Below are positions 45,280 to 53,504 of a DNA stretch of 64,000 nt, in pieces. Made by a program: the position numbers and the translations under genes. Source of the stretch: Bacteroidota bacterium (GTDB lineage Bacteria; Bacteroidota; Ignavibacteria; Ignavibacteriales; Ignavibacteriaceae); assembly GCA_020161395.1 (NCBI GenBank), contig JAIUOE010000003.1:310001-374000 (forward strand). The letters run 5' to 3'. Positions within the stretch are counted from its first letter, which is position 1. Each line of letters opens with the position of its first letter. Below the pieces are notes generated by a model, which had not been told where the DNA came from, did no database searches, and saw only the letters and a program-made list of their open reading frames with translations.

Positions 45280-46155
45280 CTACCACCTTTTTTCCCTTAA
45301 TTTAAAAAACGCCGTCAACGGTTTTACATAACTCTGCCCCGTTTTTATCTCAATTCGATCAACTTTACAGGTTTTCATCAGATTTTCACGGTATTCCCGG
45401 TCAGACTGCCATTTCTCAAAAAAGTATTTCCGAAACTCCGGTGAGGATGTGTTGATTGTGGTTCTTTCACCTGTCTCGGGATCAACAAAATCAACAAGTC
45501 CGATTTTGGGAAGTGCGATTTCCCTGTCATCTTCCAAAACCACCGATACAAGATCATGCTTCTTTGCAACCGTCTTAAATATGGTGTCATATCCCCTGTC
45601 CTGAAAATCGGAAATCAAAAAGACTATCGCCCTTTTGGTGATCATGCTGTTGAGATATTCCAAAGCCGCCTTTATGTTTGTCCCTTTCCCTTCAGGCACG
45701 GCATTGATCACTTCACGGATAATCCTTAGGGGATGTGAACGGCTCTTTTTCGGAGGAATAAACTTTTCAACTTTATCGGTGAAAAGAATGAGTCCCGTCT
45801 TGTCATTATTCTTCAGGGCACTGAAAGCGAATATTGCTGAGAGTTCAGCGGCAAGTTCCTGCTTCGTCTGTTTTCTTGTTCCGAATTGCTGCGAGCCGCT
45901 CATGTCAACCAAAAGCATGACTGTAAGCTCCCTCTCTTCTTCAAATACCTTCACGAAGGGATGTGCGAACCGGGCACTTACATTCCAGTCAATATTTCGA
46001 ACATCATCACCCACAGAATATTCCCTTACCTCCGAGAAAGTCATACCCCTCCCCTTGAATACCGAATGATATTCGCCCGAGAAGAGGTCGTTAACCACGC
46101 CTCTCGTTTTCAGTTCAACACGGCGAACTTTTTTAAGTATCTCTTTGGTGTCCAA
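45280..46155 (-). CDS. DUF58-domain protein of the Bat operon
   Basis: 291 residues, soluble. The DUF58 core is present: G-R-G-M-T-F-S-E-V-R-E-Y and D-D-V-R-N-I-D-W-N-V-S-A-R, followed by a degenerate VWA fold with D-M-S-G-S-Q near residue 90. DUF58 proteins always travel with MoxR ATPases. It lies 1 nt upstream of the 316-residue gene and 61 nt downstream of moxR. Confidence 0.92.
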   Translation of the reverse strand: MDTKEILKKVRRVELKTRGVVNDLFSGEYHSVFKGRGMTFSEVREYSVGDDVRNIDWNVSARFAHPFVKVFEEERELTVMLLVDMSGSQQFGTRKQTKQELAAELSAIFAFSALKNNDKTGLILFTDKVEKFIPPKKSRSHPLRIIREVINAVPEGKGTNIKAALEYLNSMITKRAIVFLISDFQDRGYDTIFKTVAKKHDLVSVVLEDDREIALPKIGLVDFVDPETGERTTINTSSPEFRKYFFEKWQSDREYRENLMKTCKVDRIEIKTGQSYVKPLTAFFKLREKRW

Positions 46156-46216
46156 TTATCTTCCTGTTTGTTCGGGATTCACGGTCTTAACTTCTTCAAC
46201 TGCAAACGAATTGATA

Positions 46217-47200
46217 TCAGGGGACTTCAATTTTGTTCAAAATCTCTTTAATGATGTACTCGGATGTGATCTCTTCCGCCTCAGCCTCGTAGCTCACCGA
46301 AATTCTGTGTCTCAATACATCCATCGCGATCGATCTTACATCATCGGGGATTACATATCCTCTTCTCCTGAGAAGTGCCATGCCTCTGGCAGCAAGGGAG
46401 AGGTTGATGGTGGCTCTTGGTGAGGCACCATATCCAATGAGGTCTTTCAGTTTTTCAAGCCGGAACTGTCCCGGATTTCTCGTGGCAAACACAATATCAA
46501 GAATATATTTTTCTATTTTTTCATCGAGATAAACTTCTTTAAGGAGCTGTCTCCCTTTCATAATCTGATCTTTGGTTACCACTTTATTCAAACCAATGGA
46601 ATCCTGATACAGATTTTGCCTCATAATTACCAGTTCCTCTTCTCTGGTGGGGTAGGTAATCTTTATTTTTAGCATGAATCTGTCAACCTGTGCTTCAGGA
46701 AGCGGATAGGTGCCTTCCTGTTCTATTGGGTTTTGAGTAGCAAGGACGAGGAACGGCTCTTCGAGTTTGAAAGTGGTTTCTCCAATCGTTACCTGTCTTT
46801 CCTGCATTGCCTCGAGAAGTGCACTTTGAACTTTTGCAGGGGCTCTGTTGATCTCATCAGCAAGGATGAAATTTGAAAAGACGGGACCCTTCCTTATTGT
46901 GAAGTTTCCTTCTTTCTGATTGTAAATCTGAGTACCTGTCAAGTCGGCAGGAAGGAGGTCGGGGGTGAATTGTATCCTCTGAAATTTTGCATCCATCACT
47001 GAAGCGAGGGTTTTGATGGCAAGAGTTTTAGCCAGTCCGGGAACCCCCTCGAGGAGGATGTGCCCGTTTGCAAACAAACCGATCAACAACCTTTCGAGCA
47101 TTTCGGACTGCCCGATTACAACTTTGTGCATCTCCTGCAACATTTCATCGATAAACCAGCTCTCGCTTTTTATCCGTTCATTTAATTCGGCAATATCCAT
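46217..47200 (-). CDS. moxR: MoxR-family AAA+ ATPase
   Basis: 327 residues. Walker A is G-V-P-G-L-A-K-T near residue 54, Walker B is L-A-D-E-I-N-R-A-P, sensor 1 is A-T-Q-N-P-I-E and E-G-T-Y-P-L-P-E-A-Q-V-D-R-F follows. MoxR ATPases act as chaperones, usually for metal or cofactor insertion into partner proteins, together with VWA partners. It is the first gene of the moxR-DUF58-Bat operon. The 52-nt gap to the pduT gene leaves little room, so cotranscription from further upstream is possible. Confidence 0.95.
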   Translation of the reverse strand: MDIAELNERIKSESWFIDEMLQEMHKVVIGQSEMLERLLIGLFANGHILLEGVPGLAKTLAIKTLASVMDAKFQRIQFTPDLLPADLTGTQIYNQKEGNFTIRKGPVFSNFILADEINRAPAKVQSALLEAMQERQVTIGETTFKLEEPFLVLATQNPIEQEGTYPLPEAQVDRFMLKIKITYPTREEELVIMRQNLYQDSIGLNKVVTKDQIMKGRQLLKEVYLDEKIEKYILDIVFATRNPGQFRLEKLKDLIGYGASPRATINLSLAARGMALLRRRGYVIPDDVRSIAMDVLRHRISVSYEAEAEEITSEYIIKEILNKIEVP

Positions 47201-47251
47201 TTTTATCTCTTAATTTTAGTCTCAATTTAGATTGAATGTGAAATTTTCAGA

Positions 47252-47806
47252 TCAGATCATTTCACGCAACAGTTCCTGACGGGGTTGCGGAATCACAATT
47301 TTATTAACCAGCAAACCTTTTTCCTGTATTACCTGAGCACCGGCATCAACTGCTGCCTGCACAGCCGCCACTTCACCTGTGATGGTGCAAAACGCTTTGC
47401 CACCCAGTGCCATTGCGAGACGAATCTCGATCAGTCTCACCTTCGCAGATTTTACTGCAGCATCAGCGGCTTCAATCAGGGAGGCGACCGAAAAACTTTC
47501 GAGTATTCCGAGTGCCTGCAGCAAATCAACATTTGAATGACCTGCGAGTGCGGGAAAAACATCGGGATGGACATTCGGTATAATGAAGTAGTCTATAACT
47601 CCGAATCCTATTGTGTCAATCGCTGTCTCAACTGATGATCTTACCGCAGCCACATCCCCGCCGATAATGCTCATGTATTTTCCTGAACAGATCGTGCGCG
47701 AGATGACGAGCTCAACATCAGCAGTTTTCAGCATGATATCTGATGCGTGCATCCCTGAGGCAATACTGCTTAATTCTATTAGTCCTAACGAATTTTTCTT
47801 GATCAT
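47252..47806 (-). CDS. pduT: Tandem-domain microcompartment shell protein PduT-like
   Basis: 184 residues forming two BMC domains (about 5-90 and 96-180), each with an A-D-x-A-V-K-S-A or L-K-T-A-D-V-E-L helix and a G-G-D-V-A-A-V or T-G-E-V-A-A-V turn. The first domain has S-R-T-I-C-S-G-K-Y, matching the Cys of PduT that holds a 4Fe-4S cluster at the trimer pore. Length and order match Salmonella PduT closely. It forms a pseudohexameric trimer in the shell and passes electrons across it. It is 7 nt downstream of pduS, which encodes its partner. Confidence 0.9.
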   Translation of the reverse strand: MIKKNSLGLIELSSIASGMHASDIMLKTADVELVISRTICSGKYMSIIGGDVAAVRSSVETAIDTIGFGVIDYFIIPNVHPDVFPALAGHSNVDLLQALGILESFSVASLIEAADAAVKSAKVRLIEIRLAMALGGKAFCTITGEVAAVQAAVDAGAQVIQEKGLLVNKIVIPQPRQELLREMI

Positions 47807-47813
47807 GGTTCTT

Positions 47814-49130
47814 CTAATTGTTAATAATTCTTATAAAATCGTTGTTTACATCTACCACAGTACCAGAAATGGAGGCATGGATGTTTGATCCGAGTTTTCC
47901 TTCCGGAATCTGCGCCAACAAGTCCCCTTTTGCCACTCTGTCCCGCAATCCGACAACGGGAAGTGATGCATCACCCACAGCCTGTTTAAGTTTTATTTTC
48001 ACTTCCTTCGGCTGGTGATTCACATTAATAAACGGGGTATCGGCTGCAAGATCCTGCACCTTGAGTTTCTTCATCAGCATCTTCAGAGGTACTCTTCTTC
48101 CTTCTTTCATCGGATGCACTTTAACGGGGTGCTTCTGCACATATTTTACCCCCTCAATCCGCATGTTTCGCTTCGACTGATCGCATGCTTCCTTGGGGAA
48201 AAGTTCTTCAGGACATGCATAAAGAGTACACAATCCACAAGAACAACAGAGCTCAGCCATTTGATTCCAGTAACCCGCTCCCGAGGAAGTGAAGCCAAGC
48301 GACCTCATCACCTTGTGCGGCTGAACATCATAACCCAACAGGTATCTCGGACAAAATTCCGTGCAGTAGCTGCACTGGTCACATGCTGATTTTCCTATTC
48401 TGTGCCAGCTCGATTCAGGCTGACTCATCCTGAACACGAGGTGGTGCTTTTTTGGTAAAACGATGAAACCGCCCGTTGTTTTGGTTACGGGTTCATCAAG
48501 ATTGTCCATCAGTTTTCCCATCATCAATCCGCCGTTAAATACTGCGTAATCACTCTCGCTGCTCCCTCCTGCAAGCTCTATCACTTCCCTTGCAGATGTG
48601 CCAACAGGGACAAAGAAACTCGATGGTTTTTTAACCGCACCCGCTACACAGATAAACTTTTCCGTAACGGGTTTCTCTTCGGCGGCATGCTTAACATTCA
48701 TCAGGGTCTCTACATTGTTGACCACACAACCGACATTCAAAGGGATTCCACCTGCCGGGATCAGTCTTCCCGTTGCTGTGTAAACCAGCTCGTATTCATC
48801 TCCCGAGGGGTAAAAGTCGCCGAGTTCGGTAATCTCAATCGGGTGATTTCCGATTTTTGATTTTACAGCCTCAATGGCAGCGGCATTTTTCGATTTGATG
48901 CCAAAATACCCTTTTTTTGCTCCCGTGGCTTTGATCATAAGTGCCATCCCCTCAATCATTTCCTCTGCCTTCAACAGCATCAGTTCATAATCTTTGTGGA
49001 GAAGGGGTTCACATTCGGCACCGTTTGCCAGTACAAATTCCACTTTTGAACCGGATTTCACATGTGTCGGAAATCCGGCACCGCCCGCACCAACAACTCC
49101 GGCATTTTTTATCAGACTCGATAAATCCAT
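47814..49130 (-). CDS. pduS: PduS-like RnfC-family electron-transfer protein
   Basis: About 438 residues from the ATG at 49128-49130 (M-D-L-S-S-L-I-K-N-A-G), two nt after the ALDH stop; the frame extends 14 codons further upstream but this start gives the normal PduS beginning. The FMN-binding part has G-V-V-G-A-G-G-A-G-F-P-T-H-V and N-G-A-E-C-E-P-L. An SLBB domain follows. Two ferredoxin clusters lie in C-D-Q-C-S-Y-C-T-E-F-C-P and C-C-S-C-G-L-C-T-L-Y-A-C-P. The C-terminus is a barrel-sandwich domain. PduS reduces cobalamin or supplies electrons in propanediol-type compartments. Confidence 0.9.
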   Translation of the reverse strand: MDLSSLIKNAGVVGAGGAGFPTHVKSGSKVEFVLANGAECEPLLHKDYELMLLKAEEMIEGMALMIKATGAKKGYFGIKSKNAAAIEAVKSKIGNHPIEITELGDFYPSGDEYELVYTATGRLIPAGGIPLNVGCVVNNVETLMNVKHAAEEKPVTEKFICVAGAVKKPSSFFVPVGTSAREVIELAGGSSESDYAVFNGGLMMGKLMDNLDEPVTKTTGGFIVLPKKHHLVFRMSQPESSWHRIGKSACDQCSYCTEFCPRYLLGYDVQPHKVMRSLGFTSSGAGYWNQMAELCCSCGLCTLYACPEELFPKEACDQSKRNMRIEGVKYVQKHPVKVHPMKEGRRVPLKMLMKKLKVQDLAADTPFINVNHQPKEVKIKLKQAVGDASLPVVGLRDRVAKGDLLAQIPEGKLGSNIHASISGTVVDVNNDFIRIINN

Positions 49131-49131
49131 C

Positions 49132-50697
49132 TTATTTGTTTTCTGTAAATGTTCTGAAAAATGTTTTAACAAGGTTTATTGCACCATTAAATCTTACCGG
49201 GATTGAATCTCCATAAAGAAGTTCCAATCCTCCTTTTAGTCCGTCATAAACCTTTTTCCCGTGAGGATACCACCACATGTTCCTTTTCACACCAGGCAGA
49301 ATGTCATCAACCACACACCTTGGCTGTGTCATGGCTTCGAGACCTATAGATCCGTGGGTTCTTCCATAACCCGATTCCTTGAATCCGCCCCAGGGGCTTT
49401 CCGCGAGTCCGTGAGACATCAGATGGTCGTTAATGGTTACGGTACCTGCTTCCAACCGAGAGGCAAGTGCATGCCCCTTCCTGCGGTCGGTTGTCCAAAC
49501 GGAAGCAGTAAGACCAAGATTTGAATCATTGGCGAGTGCAACTGCCTCATCGTATGTCGAAAATTTCTGTATCCCGAGCAGGGGTCCGAAAGTCTCCTCC
49601 TGCATCATAATCATTTCACCTGATACATTTTCAACCAGATAAGGAGTATGGAACTGACCTTTTGAGACATCACCTTTCACAGATCCGAGAGGTGTGGCTG
49701 TTCCCCCTTTTGAAATTGCATTTTCAAGGTGGGATTCAACTGTTTTCAACTGATTCACGGTTGTCATCGCACCAATTTCAACATCGAAAGAAGTGCCGGG
49801 TCCCTGCCGAAGTGCCGCTCCCTGTCTTTTTAGTTCATCCACGAACTTTGTGTAAATTTTTTCGTGAACATAGATTCGTTCAACACCTGCACAAGACTGT
49901 CCGGAGTTACTCAATCCCGCCCAAAGTGCACCCGCAGCAGCGCGGTATATATCGGCGTCTTCAAGAACTATCATTGCATCATTTCCGCCAAGCTCAAGGG
50001 AGATTTGAAGGAGCTTTTCGGAAGCCTTTTTCATCAGCTTTTTGCCAACAGGGACGGAACCCGTGAAGAAAAGTTTATCTATCCCCGATTCAATAAATGC
50101 ATCACCGGCTACATTTCCGGGAATATTCAGCAGTCTGAACAAACCTTCCGGCAAACCTGCAGCATCAACCGATTCTTCAATCAGCTTCGCAACTTCCTGT
50201 GTCTGGGATGCGGCTTTAAGAACCACTCCATTCCCTGCTATTAATGCCATCGCCACTTCATGAACGGGAATCCCGAAAGGGTAGTTCCATGGACTGATAA
50301 TCCCGATTACCCCGTAGGGTACACGATCTATATATGAAATTTTGTTGGAGAGAAGGATGTTTCCCGGTTTAAGTCTTTTCCGTTTTAAAATTCTTTTTGC
50401 ATTTTTTGCATAATAGTTAACCGCCAGCACCGATGGCATCACTTCCGTGGAAAGAGCATCAAAGATGGTTTTTCCCGCATCCTTTGCTATGGTTTCCGAG
50501 AATCTGTCAGCATTTGCGGAGATATAATCCCTCATTTTAAGGAGACAATCCCTTCTTTTATCGAAGGAGAATGAACCCCACTTTATCTGAGCTGATTTTG
50601 CTCTCGCTACAGCCTCCTTCAGTTCCTCAACCGTGTTAAGAGGTGTTTCCCCTATTTTTTCTCCTGTTGCAGGATTATAAGAAACGGTAGTGCTCAT
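49132..50697 (-). CDS. NAD(P)-dependent aldehyde dehydrogenase with C-terminal extension
   Basis: 521 residues. Catalytic motifs are L-E-L-G-G-N-D (general base Glu) and N-S-G-Q-S-C-A-G (nucleophile Cys). Cofactor contacts lie in I-S-P-W-N-Y-P-F and F-T-G-S-V-P-V-G, and the substrate end is E-E-T-F-G-P-L-L-G. The last about 50 residues (from M-W-W-Y-P-H-G-K-K) form a tail of mixed hydrophobic helices found in some long ALDH relatives. It oxidises an aldehyde to an acid. It is not the CoA-acylating PduP type by its motifs. It overlaps the SDR stop/start by 4 nt and pduS follows, so it is in that operon. Confidence 0.88.
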   Translation of the reverse strand: MSTTVSYNPATGEKIGETPLNTVEELKEAVARAKSAQIKWGSFSFDKRRDCLLKMRDYISANADRFSETIAKDAGKTIFDALSTEVMPSVLAVNYYAKNAKRILKRKRLKPGNILLSNKISYIDRVPYGVIGIISPWNYPFGIPVHEVAMALIAGNGVVLKAASQTQEVAKLIEESVDAAGLPEGLFRLLNIPGNVAGDAFIESGIDKLFFTGSVPVGKKLMKKASEKLLQISLELGGNDAMIVLEDADIYRAAAGALWAGLSNSGQSCAGVERIYVHEKIYTKFVDELKRQGAALRQGPGTSFDVEIGAMTTVNQLKTVESHLENAISKGGTATPLGSVKGDVSKGQFHTPYLVENVSGEMIMMQEETFGPLLGIQKFSTYDEAVALANDSNLGLTASVWTTDRRKGHALASRLEAGTVTINDHLMSHGLAESPWGGFKESGYGRTHGSIGLEAMTQPRCVVDDILPGVKRNMWWYPHGKKVYDGLKGGLELLYGDSIPVRFNGAINLVKTFFRTFTENK

Positions 50698-51521
50698 TTT
50701 TCTCTCCCTTTAAAGGTGTTCATGCTGTCTGTGACTTTGAGGAATCGAAGAGTCCACTGGAACCATGAGTCGGGCATCAGCCTCATTCTCGGCGTAAGAT
50801 GAACTGTATATGGTCGCTTGGGTGCATTCCTCCCTTTTTTTATTGCCGATTCCACAATTGCCCTGGCTATTACATCATGGCTCTTCAACAACGGTACAAT
50901 CAATCCTCCGGGAAAAGGAATTTTTGCCCCCTCAAACATTCCCGTCCTTATATATGAAGGATGGATCGATGAAAATTTGACTCCCTTCTTTCCAAGGTTC
51001 TGAGCCTCAAATCGAAGTGATTCCGTCAGTCCCCATACAGCCCATTTTGTGGCTGCATACATTGCAAGCCCCGGCACGCCGATTGTTCCCGCGGCGGATG
51101 AAATATTAACCACATGTCCCCTGTCGTTCTCATACATCGCGGGAAGAAAAGCCTTCGTCGTGTATATAAAACTTGTGAGGTTCACATCTATTGTCTTTTC
51201 CCACTCTTCATCGGGTCTCTCATGAAAGTAGCCGCTTCTTACAAAACCCGCATTGTTCACGAGAATATCAACACTTCCCATCTCCTTAAAAGCGGTTTCA
51301 GCCAGAGCATAAACACGAATTTTATCACAAACATCACATTCGTGGTAAAAGACTTTCCCCTTCCCCTCGAGTTCCTTCTTTGCATTCTCTATTGAGGCGG
51401 GGTTCAGATCCCAGATGGTCACCGTTACACCTTCGGCAAGAAGTCTTTTTACGGTAGCCAGGCCAATACCCATGGCACCACCCGTAACTACGGCAGTAGC
51501 TCTCGATAACTCTTTCATCAA
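50694..51521 (-). CDS. Short-chain dehydrogenase/reductase
   Basis: 275 residues. The Rossmann motif is T-G-G-A-M-G-I-G, followed by N-N-A-G and a catalytic set with S-S-A-A-G-T and Y-A-A-T-K. It lacks an N-terminal signal. Family members reduce ketones or aldehydes with NAD(P)H; the ATGA overlap with the aldehyde dehydrogenase suggests sequential redox on the same compound. The last third is a helical tail with R-P-Y-T-V-H-L-T-P-R-M. The 92-nt gap to the Rrf2 gene makes this the probable start of the SDR-ALDH-pduS-pduT unit. Confidence 0.88.
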   Translation of the reverse strand: MMKELSRATAVVTGGAMGIGLATVKRLLAEGVTVTIWDLNPASIENAKKELEGKGKVFYHECDVCDKIRVYALAETAFKEMGSVDILVNNAGFVRSGYFHERPDEEWEKTIDVNLTSFIYTTKAFLPAMYENDRGHVVNISSAAGTIGVPGLAMYAATKWAVWGLTESLRFEAQNLGKKGVKFSSIHPSYIRTGMFEGAKIPFPGGLIVPLLKSHDVIARAIVESAIKKGRNAPKRPYTVHLTPRMRLMPDSWFQWTLRFLKVTDSMNTFKGREK

Positions 51522-51613
51522 AATAATCCCGATTTTAAACCCGTAATTTAGAGATTTTTGCTTTGAGAATAAGGGGTAAATTCAGAGGAGAGGATTTTTT
51601 GAGGAAGGGGTAT

Positions 51614-52120
51614 TTATTGTGACAGATCTTTTTTGAGTTGTTTGACGGATTGGAAAGCGGAGATGGAGTCGTGTGCGAGGGGGGAGAGTTTTTTGTGGAG
51701 GGATTGTTCGTTAGTCATGAGGTCCTGGAGGGTTGTCTGGAGGAGAACGGCGTCGACCACGGTTTGGATGACAGACCAGAGGGAACGGACGGAACAGTTG
51801 ATTTCGTGTGTGCAAGCGGCATCGATGCCTGAGTGATGGGTGCAAAAGGTGTGATCGAAAAGCCTGCCACCGAGATCGTTCATGACATCTGCCACAAGGA
51901 TGGATGAGGGATGACGGGAGAGCCTGTAACCCCCCCGCTGCCCTCTTAGAGATTCAATGTAACCACCAAGACGAAGTGCCCTGAGAAGCTTTGCCACATT
52001 TGCACTTCCCAACCCCTCGGCTTCTGCAAGCTCAGGTATGGTCATGCCTTCAGTGTGAGTGTGCTTTGCAATACGAAGCAATAAGCGCAAGCCGTATTCT
52101 TCCTGTGAGCTAAACTTCAT
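51614..52120 (-). CDS. Rrf2-family transcriptional regulator
   Basis: 168 residues. The winged-helix N-terminus has E-E-Y-G-L-R-L-L-L-R-I-A, L-G-S-A-N-V-A-K-L-L-R-A-L and R-G-Q-R-G-G-Y-R-L. A cysteine set follows in F-C-T-H-H-S-G-I-D-A-A-C-T-H-E-I-N-C, the site that ligates a Fe-S cluster in IscR/NsrR-type members. As the last gene of the suf run (9 nt after bacilliredoxin), it most likely senses Fe-S status and represses suf. The operator candidate is at 58345-58368. Confidence 0.9.
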   Translation of the reverse strand: MKFSSQEEYGLRLLLRIAKHTHTEGMTIPELAEAEGLGSANVAKLLRALRLGGYIESLRGQRGGYRLSRHPSSILVADVMNDLGGRLFDHTFCTHHSGIDAACTHEINCSVRSLWSVIQTVVDAVLLQTTLQDLMTNEQSLHKKLSPLAHDSISAFQSVKQLKKDLSQ

Positions 52121-52129
52121 CTAAAGGGA

Positions 52130-52660
52130 TTATCCTTTGTAAAGGGGAATTTTGGAGCCGCACATCTTTGCATACATTACTTTGTCAAATGCGTCAGGTG
52201 GTATGGAAGGACCTTGGGCAGAACAGTATTTTTCGAAGGCAACCATGAGATCCTGAGAGATTTCAGCAGCGGTTCTGCCTTCAATGTCAAGCCTTGGCAT
52301 AAACCAGAGAAGCTGCCCGTCTTTGAAAAGTGCAGCAGAGGGTGAAGAGGGTGGAAATGATTTGATATAACTTCTGAGGCGATCTATAGCATCGCGTTCC
52401 TGACCGGCAAAGACGGTGTAGTATTTATCGGGAATTGTATTGTGCTGCAAGGCAAGGGATACACCGGGACGGGCCGAGCCGGCAGCACATCCACATACTG
52501 AGTTGATGAGGAAAAGGACGGTTTTCCCGGGGTTGTTGAGGATAGCGGAATCAACTGCTTCGGGTGTGCGTGCTTCCTGAAAACCAACTGCCACGAGTTC
52601 GTCTCTCATGTGCTGAACGGATTGTTCGTCGTATAGTGGTGGTCTGAGTGTATTTAACAT
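52130..52660 (-). CDS. Bacilliredoxin (BrxA/BrxB, YphP/YqiW family)
   Basis: 176 residues. The active site is C-G-C in V-C-G-C-A-A-G-S-A-R-P-G near residues 56-58; the family removes bacillithiol from proteins. F-A-G-Q-E-R and F-P-P-S-S-P-S-A-A-L-F-K-D-G-Q follow. In Bacteroidetes and Chlorobi relatives it accompanies suf genes. Length is longer than the B. subtilis protein by about 30 residues, mostly at the C-terminus (A-Y-A-K-M-C-G-S-K-I-like end with a Cys). It is 63 nt downstream of sufT. Confidence 0.88.
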   Translation of the reverse strand: MLNTLRPPLYDEQSVQHMRDELVAVGFQEARTPEAVDSAILNNPGKTVLFLINSVCGCAAGSARPGVSLALQHNTIPDKYYTVFAGQERDAIDRLRSYIKSFPPSSPSAALFKDGQLLWFMPRLDIEGRTAAEISQDLMVAFEKYCSAQGPSIPPDAFDKVMYAKMCGSKIPLYKG

Positions 52661-52723
52661 TTTTGCTCCTTTTTAGCTTTTGCTATTGGGGTTTGTATCT
52701 CTGTCGTGTGATGACAGGTTGTG

Positions 52724-53044
52724 TTATAAAAATCCGAGTTCGAGTTTTGCGACTTCGCTCATCATGTCTTTGTCCCATGCGGGATCCCATACGAGTTTTA
52801 TTTTGACATCTTTTATTCCGGGTATTGCTCTGAGTTTGGTTTCGACTTCGGAGGGAAGTGATTCGGCAACGGGACACATTGGGCTTGTGAGCGTCATTTC
52901 GACGATGAGGTTGGCTTCGAGGTCGAATTTGAGGTGGTAGATGAGTCCGAGTTCCCAGATGTCGACGGGTATTTCGGGGTCATAGATGTTTTTGAGGGTG
53001 TCTATGACTTTGTCCTGAAGTTGTTGTACGGTTTCTTTTGTCAT
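52724..53044 (-). CDS. sufT: SufT/MIP18-family Fe-S assembly protein
   Basis: 106 residues of a single DUF59 domain. Diagnostic pieces are Y-D-P-E-I-P-V-D-I-W-E-L-G-L-I-Y near 20-35, M-T-L-T-S-P-M-C-P-V-A (the conserved Cys) and L-V-W-D-P-A-W. It assists Fe-S maturation of some target proteins. It starts 4 nt after sufU, so it is in the operon. Confidence 0.93.
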   Translation of the reverse strand: MTKETVQQLQDKVIDTLKNIYDPEIPVDIWELGLIYHLKFDLEANLIVEMTLTSPMCPVAESLPSEVETKLRAIPGIKDVKIKLVWDPAWDKDMMSEVAKLELGFL

Positions 53045-53048
53045 GTGT

Positions 53049-53504
53049 TTATTCTGTTGTGACTGCGGTGTCTTTTTGGTGTAGTGCTGCGTGCATGGTG
53101 TGCCATGAGAGGCTGGCGCATTTTACGCGTACGGGGAAATCTCTGACTCCGAGGAAGATGGCGGGTTTGCCGAGTTGTTCTATTTGTTCGGGGTCGTCGA
53201 GTTTGCCGGTAACCATGTCGTGAAATTGTCGGAAGAGGTGTTCGGCTTGTTCGAGGGTTTTGCCTTTGAGTTCTGCTGTCATTATGGATGCGGATGATTT
53301 TGATATTGCGCATCCGTTCCCCTGGAAGGAGATATCCTTAATTATGCCGTCGTGAACATCGAGGTATATGTAAACATGGTCTCCGCAGAGGGGGTTTAGT
53401 CCTTCGGATGTGTGTGTTGCGGGATCTATTTTCCTGAAGTTCCGGGGGTTTTTGTTGTGGTCGAGTATGACTTGCTGGTAGAGTTCTTTTAGTTCGTCGT
53501 TCAT
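53049..53504 (-). CDS. sufU: SufU Fe-S scaffold/sulfur carrier
   Basis: 151 residues from the ATG at 53502-53504. The frame stays open into sufS, but this start overlaps the sufS stop by one base (TGATG) and begins M-N-D-E-L-K-E-L-Y. The three conserved cysteines are in N-P-L-C-G-D, G-N-G-C-A-I-S and V-K-C-A-S-L-S-W. SufU accepts sulfur from SufS and binds zinc. Third codon positions are strongly C/A-rich. Confidence 0.93.
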   Translation of the reverse strand: MNDELKELYQQVILDHNKNPRNFRKIDPATHTSEGLNPLCGDHVYIYLDVHDGIIKDISFQGNGCAISKSSASIMTAELKGKTLEQAEHLFRQFHDMVTGKLDDPEQIEQLGKPAIFLGVRDFPVRVKCASLSWHTMHAALHQKDTAVTTE

